Source: Rhizaria sp. SCN 62-66
Taxonomy: Eukaryota > Rhizaria, unplaced
Assembly: GCA_001724265.1 (NCBI GenBank)
Contig: MEDY01000008.1
Span: forward strand, 1-64,000
Direction: 5' to 3'
Length of the DNA stretch: 64,000 nucleotides
A program made the translations under genes and the position numbers. The notes beneath the pieces were generated by a model. That model ran no database searches. It was given only the letters and a program-made list of their open reading frames with translations, and was not told the DNA's origin. Below are positions 53,920 through 64,000 of the stretch, one piece after another (position 1 is the first letter of the stretch; the number at the start of each line of letters is the position of its first letter).

Positions 53920-56900
53920 ATGTCCAGTCTTCCCGGCGCTGGCGGGGGCGACACCCCCATTGGGCATATTGTTGGTCCGCCGACGGCACCGCGCTCTCCG
54001 CCCTTGTACGTCCGTACAACGGACACCGACTCTGCCTCCACTCCCGCCGTCGCCGCTGTCACCTCCACTGCCCCTGCATCTGGACAGGCCCCGTCCTCTT
54101 TCATTCTCCCGGACCCCGGCGTGCTCTCCGCGCGCGTTGCGGCCTCGCTTGAAGGCAACCCGTTTGCGGTGTCCGGCCTCGTATTTCCCGGCTCGCGCCT
54201 CGGCTCCGCCTCCGCGGCCGGCCTCCCCGCAACCGGCCTCTCTGCGACAACCGCGACAGCGACTGGCGCTATGCATGGTACGGTGCGCTTCCCCCTCGGC
54301 GCGGCCCCCTTGCGGCAGAAGCAATTTGCGTTCGACGCCGCCGCCGACGCCGCCGCGCTGAGCGGCAGCGGGGCCAGCTTCGACGCCGCCACAGCAGCCT
54401 CAGCCGCCGCTCATGCCTCGCCAGTGTCATCTTCAGCAGCAGCGCTACAGCAACCCCCCGCGGCCGCCGGCGCCCCGCCCGTGCGCGTGGTGGTGCGGAC
54501 CGCTGACCGCGCGTCCTCGGCCGTTGCACGCGCTAAGGCAAAGGCGCTGCTGCACAAGCTCGAGAGCGCGCACGCTGCCTCGCGCGCGCCAGCCAAAGGC
54601 AACGGCATCGGCACTACAGGCGCTGACTCGCGCGCAAGCGGTCGTGGTGACGCCACTGACGCTGCTGGCGGCGGTATGGAGGCGCTCGCTATCGGCCCCA
54701 GCGCGACGCCTACAGCCACGGTCTCCGCAGCGGCCGCGGGGAGCGCTCTCGCGACGCAGGCCTTTCCGTCGCGGCCTCTGCGCGCGCACGCACACGCACA
54801 GGCGCATGCTGCTGCGGGCGGAGACGCCGGTGCGCCGGGCTCCAGCGGCACGAGCGCGACTGCTGTGCGGCGCCGCGCCCTCGCCGCCCACGCATCCCCC
54901 GCGCCCAACAGCAGCGTAATGAAGAGCTTGGGCATCAACGCGCGCGGCTCCGGCCTTCGCGCGCAGTCGGGCCACTCACTGTCGGCTACGCACCTGCTGC
55001 CGCCCTCGCCGCCCGCGCAGCCGCAGTCGCCAGTGAGCGTCAACGGGCGCCTCAGCGGCGGGTGGAGCGGCCGCCGCGACTCCTCGGCCCGGCCCCCGTC
55101 CCCAGGCACCATTAACGACGACTGGGACGGCGACGGCAGCGGTGGCGGCGATGGCGGCAAGGCGGCGAGCGCGGCGACGCCTGTGGCGTACCGCCGCCGC
55201 GGTCGCCGGCCCTCGGCCACTGCCGACCCCGCCGCCGCCGCCGCTGCCGCCGCTGCTGGCGCTGGCGCTGACGGCGGCGGCGGCGGCGGCGGCGTGCTGG
55301 CGGCGTCGCACAGCGCGACGTCGCTGGCGGACCTGCTGCGGGCCGCCGCCACGCCACTGCGCGCGCCGCTGGCCAGCACTAACATTAGCACCACCGTTCC
55401 CGCCTCCGCCGCTGCGGCCGCGGCGGCGAATCCGCTCGCGCGCGCCGGACCCGGCGGGGCGACTGTGGGCGCGTCGCGGGTGTACTTACAGAAGCGGCAG
55501 GAGCTCATGCGGGAGCGTGCGCGCGCGCTTGGGCTAAGTTTCGACGGCGACGACGACGATGACGACGACGGGGGCGACAGTGAGGGCAAGCACGGCGGCG
55601 GCAGCGGCGGCGGCAGCGGCGGCGGCAACGGCGGCGTGCTGGTTCGCGTCAAAACGCGCTCCGCCGTTGCCGCAGCGGCTGCGCGCGCCAACGCCGCCCC
55701 CCTGCACACCGCCGCGCCGACAGCGGCGACTGCGGGTGCGGGCGGACGCCCGCCAGTTTCCGGCGGCAGCGCGGCCGCGAGCGGCGCCGCTGCGGGGAGC
55801 GTGCGCCGGATCGCCACTGCGCGCCAACAGGTGCCACAGCGTCGCGATGATGGGGACTCGAGCGCCGACCCCGGGCTCGCCATCGTGGGCTCCGGCCCCT
55901 CTGGCGGCCACAACAGCAACAGCAACAGCGCCGCCGGCACTCGCGACGACCGCGGGCGCGGGTATCCTGCGTACCAGAGCCGTGGCCACGCTGGCAGCAC
56001 GGGCCGCGGCCGCGGCGACGACGGCGAGGACGAGCTGCCCCACGGCGGCGACGACCACGGCGGGAGCGGCGCGTTCGGCCCCTGCGGCGGCGGCGAGAGC
56101 AAAGACGAGATGCGCCGGTTCGCGGAGTCGCTGCTGTTTGGCGACCTCCCGCTCGGCAGCAGTCCCGCGCCCGCGCCCGCGCCTGTGCGCCCCAGGCCCG
56201 GCGCCGCTGTCGCCGCTACCGAGAGCAATAACCGCGTGATTCAGCGCCACACGTTCGACTACGACGACGACGACGACGGCGGCGAGCGCGCGTACTTCCC
56301 GTCGCCCCGCTCTCCCGGCAAGACTGCGCAAAGCCCACAACAACATCAACAGCACAGTCAGTACGGGCAGCTGCACCGCCAGGCGTCGCAGCGTAGCGCC
56401 GCTGGCCGTGGCAGTATCAGTGGCAGTGGCAGCGGCAGTGGCGGCGCCGGCATCGCGCCTGTGACCGCGACGATCACGTCGGGCTTCACCGGCCGCGTCA
56501 CCACTGCGCGCCGCCACGCCGCTCCTGCAGCGACGTCCAACAGTGCCAACGCTTCCCACTCTGGCAACGCTGCTCCTGGCGCTGGCACTGGCGCCGGAGC
56601 AGGCTTCGACGCCGCGGGCTCAGCGCTGGGCCTCTCCGGACTCATGCGTGTCGCGTCAGCGTCTGCGCGCCCCAACCGCGCTGGCACTGGCGCCGGCGCC
56701 GGCACTGCTGCTGCCGCCGGTGGTGCTTCTGTGGGCGGCAACACTGGTACCCCTGGGCGCGTTGGCGCTGGGTGGGCGCCGAGCGACGCGTTTGCCGCCT
56801 TGTCGCGCAAAGTGCGCGCGTCTGCTGCGATGCAGGCGACCGGCGAGGCGTCCGGCGCTGCGAGCGGCGCCGCGGGCATTGCTGGCGCGGATGAGAGCGC

Positions 56901-59900
56901 TGCCGAACGCATGGCGCGCAACGAAGCGAGGTTGCGGGCGCTGGCCCAGATGCCTGCGCGCAACACGACTGGCCGTTCCACCGGTCATCAAGCGCACCCT
57001 GACAATGGCGATGTTTCCAGCCCGAAGAACGTTGAGTCTGGCCAGGATAGCGCCAGCGGTGACGGTGCGCAGGGTGTCCTCGAGCATGAGCGCAACGACA
57101 TGCTTGAACACAGTCTCGACGGCGGCCTGGGCCTTGACCCCGAGTCCGAGCATGATGAGCAGCCTGTGCATGCCAATGACAAACAAGATATTGTTGCGTC
57201 TGCGATGGAACTCGAGGCTGCTTCCACTGCTGATGTCGCGATCAACACACGCACTCAGCCCGGGTCTGATGGCCGTCAACAGAGTGGCTCTGCTCAGGAC
57301 GATGATCGCGAGCTCGATATGTCAGCTCTCGCGTCTGAGCTCAACTTCACAGTGCACAACGCGACCGCGACACAGCTTTCGCCCATGCACGAGCAAAGCG
57401 ATGATAGCAACGATCACAAGAACAACAGCAATATTACTAACAAGAGCAACACGAGCATGAACCTTGTTTATCCTAAGAACGATGACGCTGTCGATGATGG
57501 TACCGACATGGCCACACCGAAGCCAAATCTTACCCCGGCTCCGCGGCCTGAGCCTTCGCCGACCGCAGCTGCCCGTCGCTACCACGGTGACCGCGACGAC
57601 GGTGGGGATGACGGCGACGACCGCGCCGAGCTGTCGTTTTCCGAGAGCCCGCTTGCGCACTCCGCTTTGCCGAATGCGCACACCCAGGCGAAGAAGTCCA
57701 CCCCGGCGTCTCCCGCGTCCGCTTCTACCGCAGCAGCTGCTCGCCGTGGTGGCGGCCACGCGACCCCTGCGCCTGCGACAGCATCCGGCGAACCGCGCCC
57801 CGCCGGCCGCTCGCGCACCCCTGCGACTCGCGTCCCTCGCGCTGATCCCACTGCGACCGCAGCCGCGCTAAACGAAGGCTCGCACTCGCCGTCCCGCGCT
57901 GCCGGCCTCGCGCGCCCCGCCTCCTGGACTCGCACTCCGGCACCTGCAGCTGATGGCGCTCCCGCATCCACCTCAGCGGCTGCTGCCGCTACCGCCGCTG
58001 CTGCTGCTGCTGCGGCAGCGGCGGCCCTGGCTGCGACCGGCAACGGCCGTGAACAGCGCCGGTCCGCCGCCGCGGCGCTGGTGGCGCGCTTGCGCCGCGA
58101 CCAGAACCAGCAGCTGCACCAGCAGGAGCAAGCTGCGGCCGCCGAAACCGCGGCCGCGGCGGAGGCCCAGGCCAAAGCCAAGGCGGAGGCTGCGGAGGCC
58201 GTCGTGGACCTGAGCCCCGCGTCGCTGCTCTCGTCGAAGTACCTTCCCCAAGACCCCCCGACCGCGCCGCCGACGACGGCAACGCCGCATCAGCAGGCCA
58301 AGGGCCAGACCAGGCCGCGCACCGACACCCGCGCCCCGCCCGCGTCTGCAGGAGCAACTGCCCCCCAGCAGCTGCAGCGCCGTGGCCCGCGCAGACCGTC
58401 CATCAACCCCGCATCCGCCCACGCACAGCACAACACGAGCGCTGTCAACACCACAGCGAACGCTGCCGACGACAAGCCCGAGCGAGAGTAGCCACAAGAG
58501 CGTCCAGAGGATGAGGACGACCCCGAGGTTCTCGCCGCCGCGCTGCACGTGGCGGCCCTGCACCGGCAGCGCTCGCTGCTGCTGTTCCATGGCTGGCGCC
58601 CGTGGCAGCGCCTGATCGAGGCCCGCCGCGCCTCGGCCGCGCGCGCTGTGGCCCACGCCGCCGCGGTGACCCTCCCGCGCCGCCGCGCCGCCGCCTTTGC
58701 GCAGTGGCGCGCCGCGGCCGCGCAGTCTGCGGCCGAGGGGCGCGAGTTTGACTCCGCGGCCGCCGCGCTGGCCTCGGCCGCCGCCGCCCGCGGCGCGCTG
58801 CAGCGCGGCGTTGCGGCGCTCAAGGCACATCTGACTGAGATGAAGGCGGCGCGCGCTAAGGCTGACGCGTTGTGGGCGCGGAACACCAAGGGCCGCGTAC
58901 TGGGCGAGTGGTGGCTCGCGGCGCGCGCGCGCGGCGAGGCCGTGGTCGCCAAGATCGAGAGCGTGCGGCCGCGCGCGGAGGCCATGGCCAAGGCGGGCGC
59001 GGCCAGGCGGGCGTGGGCGCGACTCAAGGCGGGCGTTGCGGCGGCCAAGGCCGAGCGCGCGCGCGAGCAGGAGCGCGAGCGGATGCGGCAGCGGGCCGCG
59101 GAGGTGCTGCGCGAACTCAACGGCGCCGGCGACGGTGACGGCGCTGCTGCTGGCAAGGCGAGCAGCAACAGCAGCGTCGGCGCGCTGTGGGCGAGGGCGC
59201 GTGCGAGCGCGGGGGACTATCTTAGCACGGCCGCTCTTGATGCTGACGAAGACAGCACTGCCGGACGCATTGTGTTCACGCTCGACTCAGCGCTCACCGC
59301 TGCCGGTAGCGCGAGTGCCGGGGGTCACGGACAGCACGTGACTGCGACGGCGGCAGCGGCTGAGGCTGCCGCGGCTGATGGCATGGCTAGCCGGATTGCC
59401 GCGCTGGCAGAGGCCGCCGACCGCGAGTTCGACGCCATCGCGGCGCAAGTGATGGGAAAGCCCGCGGCATAGTCTCGCTTGAACGCTAATGTCAGCGGTA
59501 ACCCAGCGACAGCGTCCAAGAGCAGTGGTGCGACCTCGGCGACCAAGGATGACGGCAATGGAGCACGCAAAACGAAACCTGCTGCGACCGCTGGCAGGCG
59601 TGCTGTTGGCGGGGCTGCGACAACAAAACCCACCGCGGCTGAAGAGCAGCAGCAGCAGGAGCAGGCGCGTGCACACTTGAAGATGTCGCGCGGTCGCAAC
59701 GCCGCTGGGGCATCCAACTCGACTTCAACACGCGACTCAGCAGCGCTTTCGTCAGCATTTGCCACTGCTGATCTTGGACTCGCGCTTTCACAGCCTTTCG
59801 ACCTCTCAGGAGGTGTTGGCGGTGCGGCTCGAGACGCCCATGGAGCCGCTACAGAGGAGGTGGATGACGAAGGCGCAACGCGGGCTATGCAATCCGACAT

Positions 59901-60102
59901 CCGCGTCGCCAACGTCGGGCCCGCAAGCGAGTTTTACCTGATCGCCCCGCCACAGCCGCACGCTGCTGATTATCACTCATCTCAATTTGTTGGCGTGAGA
60001 GAGGACGCGAACGAGAGCGCGTACGGTGCGCCTTCTGGGTGGAGTGCCGCAGCTGAGGATGACATGCGCGCACCCGGCGGAAGGCAATTATACCGGCGTT
60101 AA
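53920..60102 (+). CDS. Very large low-complexity protein with Sfi1-like Trp repeats and two in-frame UAG codons
   Basis: About 2060 residues from the first in-frame ATG at 53920 if UAG is Gln; an upstream exon may extend it. UAG codons are at 58489 (EREREUAGPQERPEDEDD context) and 59470. The first 1500 residues are Ala/Gly/Ser/Pro/Asp-rich with many homopolymers. After the first UAG, residues about 1550-1720 are a charged helical block with regularly spaced Trp: FHGWRPWQRL, FAQWRAAAAQ, LGEWWLAARAR and AWARLKAG. The spacing and hydrophobic-Trp pattern resemble centrin-binding Sfi1 repeats, which would suggest a centrosomal or basal-body protein. That is a resemblance only. The tail after the second UAG is Gln/Ser-rich. 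Stop is TAA. With the standard code this best-ordered block would be detached from the rest. Confidence 0.75.
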
Positions 60103-60773
60103 TCACTGATTACTGACTTGAATATACGTTATTTGTGACCTAGACTACGATACAAAGCTTTTATTACAATCACAAAGACATTACGACACATAATGACACA
60201 GAAAATGCGACAGATATGGCTGTATGACAATTAAAAATCTTTTGTGGTGGAGACGTTTTGACTAACTCACCACAAATCGAAATTGTGTCGAAAGCAACAT
60301 CAAGCCGAATTGCGTGAGGAGTTGTGAGAGCGGTAGATGTGCTAAGAGGCCATAAATATTCCTCCTCACTTAGAGTTTGAGCGCATAACACTGACCTAAT
60401 ATCAAAATTAAAGCGCGCGCATCTGCTATCGCACAATTTACCCCTCAATGTGAGGGCACGGTGTCGATGATGATGAGACCAGGGCTTCAAACCAAGGTGT
60501 CTATTGCCGCGAGGTCTCACGCTCTCATCTGTCGTTGAATAGACTCATGACCGGTGCATGCTCTGGAAGGACTTATGTTTTATTCCAACTCCTATTGGAG
60601 GTCGATTTTGTCGACGGGTTCACGTGTTAAGCTCACCTGTTCTTCGACCTGCATCCTTCCTGCTGTGACAGACTTCTAGCTCCACCTTCCCCGCGCGTGC
60701 GAGATCAAGCTCGAACCAACCGAAACATTCCACACCAAGCCGCGCCGGAGTTTCTCCTGACCACGCTTCTGTG
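60103..60773. other. Intergenic region
   Basis: A 671-bp spacer between two plus-strand genes. It must hold the promoter of the gene at 60774. The last 60 bases are a C-rich leader. No motif, RNA gene or repeat was recognised. Confidence 0.5.
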
Positions 60774-62600
60774 ATGTTTGGCGCTTTCCGTGACGTTCAC
60801 ACGCTCAAGAACTCGGATGACTACCACAAGTACCTGCTGACCTCCGACGGCGAGGATGGCGGCTCCGCGTCCGCGCGGGCCCGTGAAACCAACCGCGAGG
60901 CCCGCCGTCTGGCGCGCGCCGCCGGCGTTGTGGCGCAGGAGAGCGAGTTTACCCTTGCTGAGACGATCCAGCGCAACGCTGGCGTGTCCTCCGCGCACGC
61001 CTCGCGTCTCGCCCTCAACATCGTCCGCTCTGTCGCCGCCACGCGCCGCCAGGCCGCGAACGCCAACAACAGCGACGGCGGTTCCGGCTCCGACACAGAC
61101 GTTGACCCCACCCCGCCGCACCCGCGCCCCGCCTGGCGCGGCGACTTCGCGAACGCGCCCGCCGAGTTCTATTCGAAGCCCAACGCAGTCGGCAAGGTCC
61201 TCGCGGGCCTCAGCGAGCGCCGCTCCGCGCCCTCGCTGCCCCCGGCCGCGCGCCGCCTGCGCGAGCTCGAGCGCATCCACCGCCGCGCCGCGCGCGCCGC
61301 TGCCGCCGCTGCGACAGCCGCCGCAGAGGGCATCAAGGTGCCGACCAAGGACCCGAAGATCGGCCAGGACCGGCTCCGCACCCGCAAGCCCGCCGCGGCC
61401 TCGGGGTCGTTCCTCGACGCCGCCGCTGCCGAGGCAGGCGTGCACGTGCCCAGCGGCAGCGGCGACGACGACTCGGCCGACGCCGCGGCCGCCGCGGCCG
61501 CCGCGGGCGGGTTTGACATCATCGACGGCGCTGCTACGGCGCACGATGCAGACGGCATGGTGATCGTGCCGAGCGGGTCAGACTCGTTCGAGAATGTCTC
61601 CGAGAGCGAGTTCGCCTCAGCCACCGAGGCCGAGGTGGGCCCTGAGGGCGAGGACGCCAACGACAACGACGACGACGTCGCGCCCATCTCCACCGCCGCC
61701 GCCGCGGCCGCCGCCAAGCGCGCCAAGGCCGCCGCGGCCAAGAAGCAGCGCCGCATCACCAACCGGAAGAACAACGGCGACGCCGTCAAGCCGCACGCTG
61801 TGTTGGTCAAGTCCGACCGCGCCGCGGCGCCGGCCGAGCCCGCGGCGCCCGCCTTGACCCCCGCGGCCGCGGCGGCCGCAGTGCGCTTGCGTGGCGACGA
61901 CTACCTGAGCGTGCTCCCTGCGCTCGACCGGCGCGCGCTGCTGCGGAGCTGGCACTCGCCCTTCATGCAGGAGATCGACCGCGTGCTGTGCTACTACAAG
62001 CACGGCACTCCGTTCGTCCTCTCGTCTTCTCCTAGCGCCCAGACCACCAACGGTGCCCCCGCGCTCGCTGCCGCGGCCGCAGGTTCGCCGGTGAGCGAGG
62101 TCGCGCAGTGGCAGCGCGCCGGTGGTAACACCGGTCCCATCGTGCTGCAGCCGCCGGCGACGTTCACGATCGTGTCTCAGCTCCCGCTGCGGCCTGTGCC
62201 CGCGCTGGCGGCGACCACGGACGCGAGCAGCACCGCAGAGGCGCACGCTAACGCGCTGACGCTGACGTTCCGCGACGCCTACGGGCGGCAGCTGGCGACG
62301 GCAGCGGCACTGTTCCACTGCCTCGACGTGGCCACGGTCACGCTCGGCGACGGCACCAAGGCGCTCACGATCGCCGCGATGCGGCTGCCCGCCCCTCGCA
62401 AGAGCCGCAAGACCGTGGCGGGCGGGTCGGCGACGGCGGACGAGGAAACGGATGCCACCGAGGGCGAGGCCGAGGTGGGCGTGAAGGCCGGTGGTGACGG
62501 CGTGGAGACCGTGGGCGCGCGGGCGATGAAGCTGGCGAAGCACGGGTTTGACCTTGTACCCACGCTTAAGGGATACTCGGGCAAGGGCAGCAAGGCGTGA
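60774..62600 (+). CDS. Ala-rich orphan protein
   Basis: A 608-residue intronless frame starting MFGAFRDVHTLKNSDDYHKY at the ATG at 60774. The N-terminal 150 residues are of mixed composition and likely folded. A central part (about 170-370) is Ala/Asp/Glu-rich with a short basic run (KKQRRITNRK) that could be a nuclear localisation signal. The C-terminal third has ordered segments: LRGDDYLSVLPALDRRALL, RVLCYYKHGTPFVL, and a beta-like stretch TLTFRDAYGRQLATAAALF. No family is recognised. Long antisense frames over it arise from its GC-rich codons. Stop is TGA. No in-frame UAG. Confidence 0.7.
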   Translation: MFGAFRDVHTLKNSDDYHKYLLTSDGEDGGSASARARETNREARRLARAAGVVAQESEFTLAETIQRNAGVSSAHASRLALNIVRSVAATRRQAANANNSDGGSGSDTDVDPTPPHPRPAWRGDFANAPAEFYSKPNAVGKVLAGLSERRSAPSLPPAARRLRELERIHRRAARAAAAAATAAAEGIKVPTKDPKIGQDRLRTRKPAAASGSFLDAAAAEAGVHVPSGSGDDDSADAAAAAAAAGGFDIIDGAATAHDADGMVIVPSGSDSFENVSESEFASATEAEVGPEGEDANDNDDDVAPISTAAAAAAAKRAKAAAAKKQRRITNRKNNGDAVKPHAVLVKSDRAAAPAEPAAPALTPAAAAAAVRLRGDDYLSVLPALDRRALLRSWHSPFMQEIDRVLCYYKHGTPFVLSSSPSAQTTNGAPALAAAAAGSPVSEVAQWQRAGGNTGPIVLQPPATFTIVSQLPLRPVPALAATTDASSTAEAHANALTLTFRDAYGRQLATAAALFHCLDVATVTLGDGTKALTIAAMRLPAPRKSRKTVAGGSATADEETDATEGEAEVGVKAGGDGVETVGARAMKLAKHGFDLVPTLKGYSGKGSKA

Positions 62601-64000
62601 GATGATCATCAGTAATCCTTGACAACAATTTAACAGACTTACTCAAACATTTTCTTATCAGGCACCCAAGGAGCTTGCCAAATTCAATACAAACATGTCG
62701 CACTACGACAGTTTTAGTCAACGCATGTCTCTTTTTAGATTGATAATTTGACGCATGTACACAGTCTTTCACAATGGATAGTCTGTATTAGTTTGAGGAC
62801 TAGTTTTTTAAAGAAGTCAACAGAGAAAAAAACAAGTGCAGATGTGTTAACATATAAAAAAATTATGCAGTACGCAGCTTTACCAACACACAGTTGCGCA
62901 CACAAACCTATGATGTCGGGTTTCAATGTAACGCTAAGAAGCATGTCACATAAAGATTACGATGTTTGTCAGTGAACATTGATTGACTCTTAACACGAAA
63001 GAATGCGAAACGTAAAAGTGATAGAAGCTGAGACAAAAACAGTGACAAGGCAGCGAGCAGGCACGTATGCTGCGACAAAGTGACACATGTTACGTACGTC
63101 TGACGAATAGAGATTGCGTATCATGAAGGCAACACCAACAAAAACGCTGCCGCACACAGTTATTAAAAAAATATGAGGAAAGTATGCTGAAAAATCGTGC
63201 TGAAAAATCGCGAGATCTTTTTTTAAACAAGCAATGTCGTTGAATTCGGAGAAAACTGTCACAACGCATTGCATTTTAAGACACCCAAAGCTGTCCCGAA
63301 AAAAAAACACACAACAACACGCGCACGGTCACGAAGACACGAGGTTACTTCGAACACAGTAAATTGTGGTACGCGCGCAGGTGACAAGCTTAGTGGTAAG
63401 TGAGAGAGTGATGTCATGTAATAAGAAAAAAAAAGAAGTCTGTGTGAGTATTTAAAACACAGGAAGCGACCAGGATAGGAAGCGCTCTCTGTGGGAACGA
63501 GGAGAGTGGTGCAGGAGGTAGTAATGATAAGAAATCAACGAAACACACTGACAAAGCGGAGGAAGCGAAAAGAAGAAGAAAAATAAGAAAATAAAACAAA
63601 ATAAGATTAACATGCAAACAAAATTCAAACATATGAGTGCATTCACGTCCATGCCAATGCGTGATAACAACACCAGCATACACACCCATCTTCCGCAAGT
63701 GCACATCAAAAAAGAGGTACACGAAGTTAATGCGGTCAAACGCTGTCAGCAGTGCTTATAGCGAATACCACAAAAGCAATTACGATGCGCAAACAACAAC
63801 ACAACGAAATTGGATTAAAAAACAACAACAACAAAAGAGTAGTAATGAGAGCAGGAAGATGGAAGCTGTGTGATCGTGAACGATTGACAAAGGGATCTAG
63901 CAGTTACGTATTCAAGTCACACGCACATACTAAGCCCTATTTTGCAGTCGAAAATATTTTAAATGCTTTGCTAATAATAGTCGTTGTAGAACTGGAAGCA
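62601..64000. other. AT-rich right-hand region, no gene seen
   Basis: A 1.4-kb A/T-rich stretch to the window edge. Minus-strand frames at 62990-63310 and 63414-63739 are low-complexity Phe/Leu-rich products of A-rich DNA without coding character. No RNA gene or large repeat was recognised. Confidence 0.5.

Noticed and set aside
4671-59472. The TAG-interrupted genes as pseudogenes or sequencing errors
   Set aside because: Only TAG interrupts them, never TAA, TGA or a frameshift, and it happens in six genes on both strands with intact frames on each side. Random decay or error would give all three stops and indels.
1-64000. Ciliate macronuclear origin because of the table-15-like code
   Set aside because: Introns are 122-275 bp, coding DNA is very GC-rich and the contig holds many genes with long spacers. 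I cannot exclude ciliates, but nothing beyond the code supports them.

Overview
The window is nuclear DNA from a eukaryote, most likely a free-living or parasitic flagellated protist. Genes are separate, run on both strands, and several are split by GT-AG introns of 122-275 bp. Coding regions are very GC-rich and Ala/Gly/Ser-rich, while the spacers are AT-rich. I see no bacterial operons, rRNA, tRNA or CRISPR. MORN3-like and sperm-tail PG-rich (STPG) proteins point to a cilium or flagellum. I cannot place the lineage.

The main result is that UAG is not a stop codon here. In six genes the reading frame passes through 15 in-frame TAG codons and stays protein-like for hundreds to thousands of bases. 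Several TAGs lie inside poly-Gln runs. One falls in a MORN repeat at a position where Gln fits well. All 17 genes found end in TAA (11) or TGA (6), and none ends in TAG. This fits a nuclear code with UAG = Gln and UAA/UGA as stops, the pattern of NCBI table 15. Annotation with the standard code would break these six genes into about 20 pieces.

Layout. 0.25-1.7 kb: two tandem secreted Gly/His/Trp repeat proteins sharing a palindromic upstream motif and a 3' element. 2.3-3.9 kb (-): PAP2/Aur1-like membrane enzyme. 4.5-8.9 kb (+): Gln-rich coiled-coil protein, 3 exons, 4 UAG. 9.1-11.4 kb (-): MORN3-like protein, 1 UAG. 12.0-13.1 kb (-): Atg27/MRH-type membrane protein. 13.8-20.1 kb (+): 2098-residue orphan, 2 UAG. 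20.3-26.9 kb (-): very large MRE11. 28.7-31.4 kb (+): Ser/Asp-rich protein with a threefold repeat, 5' end unresolved. 31.6-33.9 kb (-): Ala-rich helical protein. 34.4-35.8 kb (-): SNW/SKIP splicing factor lacking its usual N-terminus. 36.4-38.7 kb (+): C2-IPPc-C2 inositol polyphosphate 5-phosphatase. 40.4-41.3 kb (-): secreted Cys-containing protein. 43.9-48.6 kb (+): 1564-residue orphan, 5 UAG. 49.9-53.4 kb (-): STPG-repeat protein, 1 UAG. 53.9-60.1 kb (+): about 2060-residue protein with Sfi1-like W repeats, 2 UAG. 60.8-62.6 kb (+): orphan.

The genes do not form one pathway. MRE11 (DNA repair), SNW (splicing) and the phosphatase (membrane signalling) are housekeeping genes. The MORN3-like, STPG and possibly the Sfi1-like and coiled-coil proteins share a cytoskeletal or ciliary theme.
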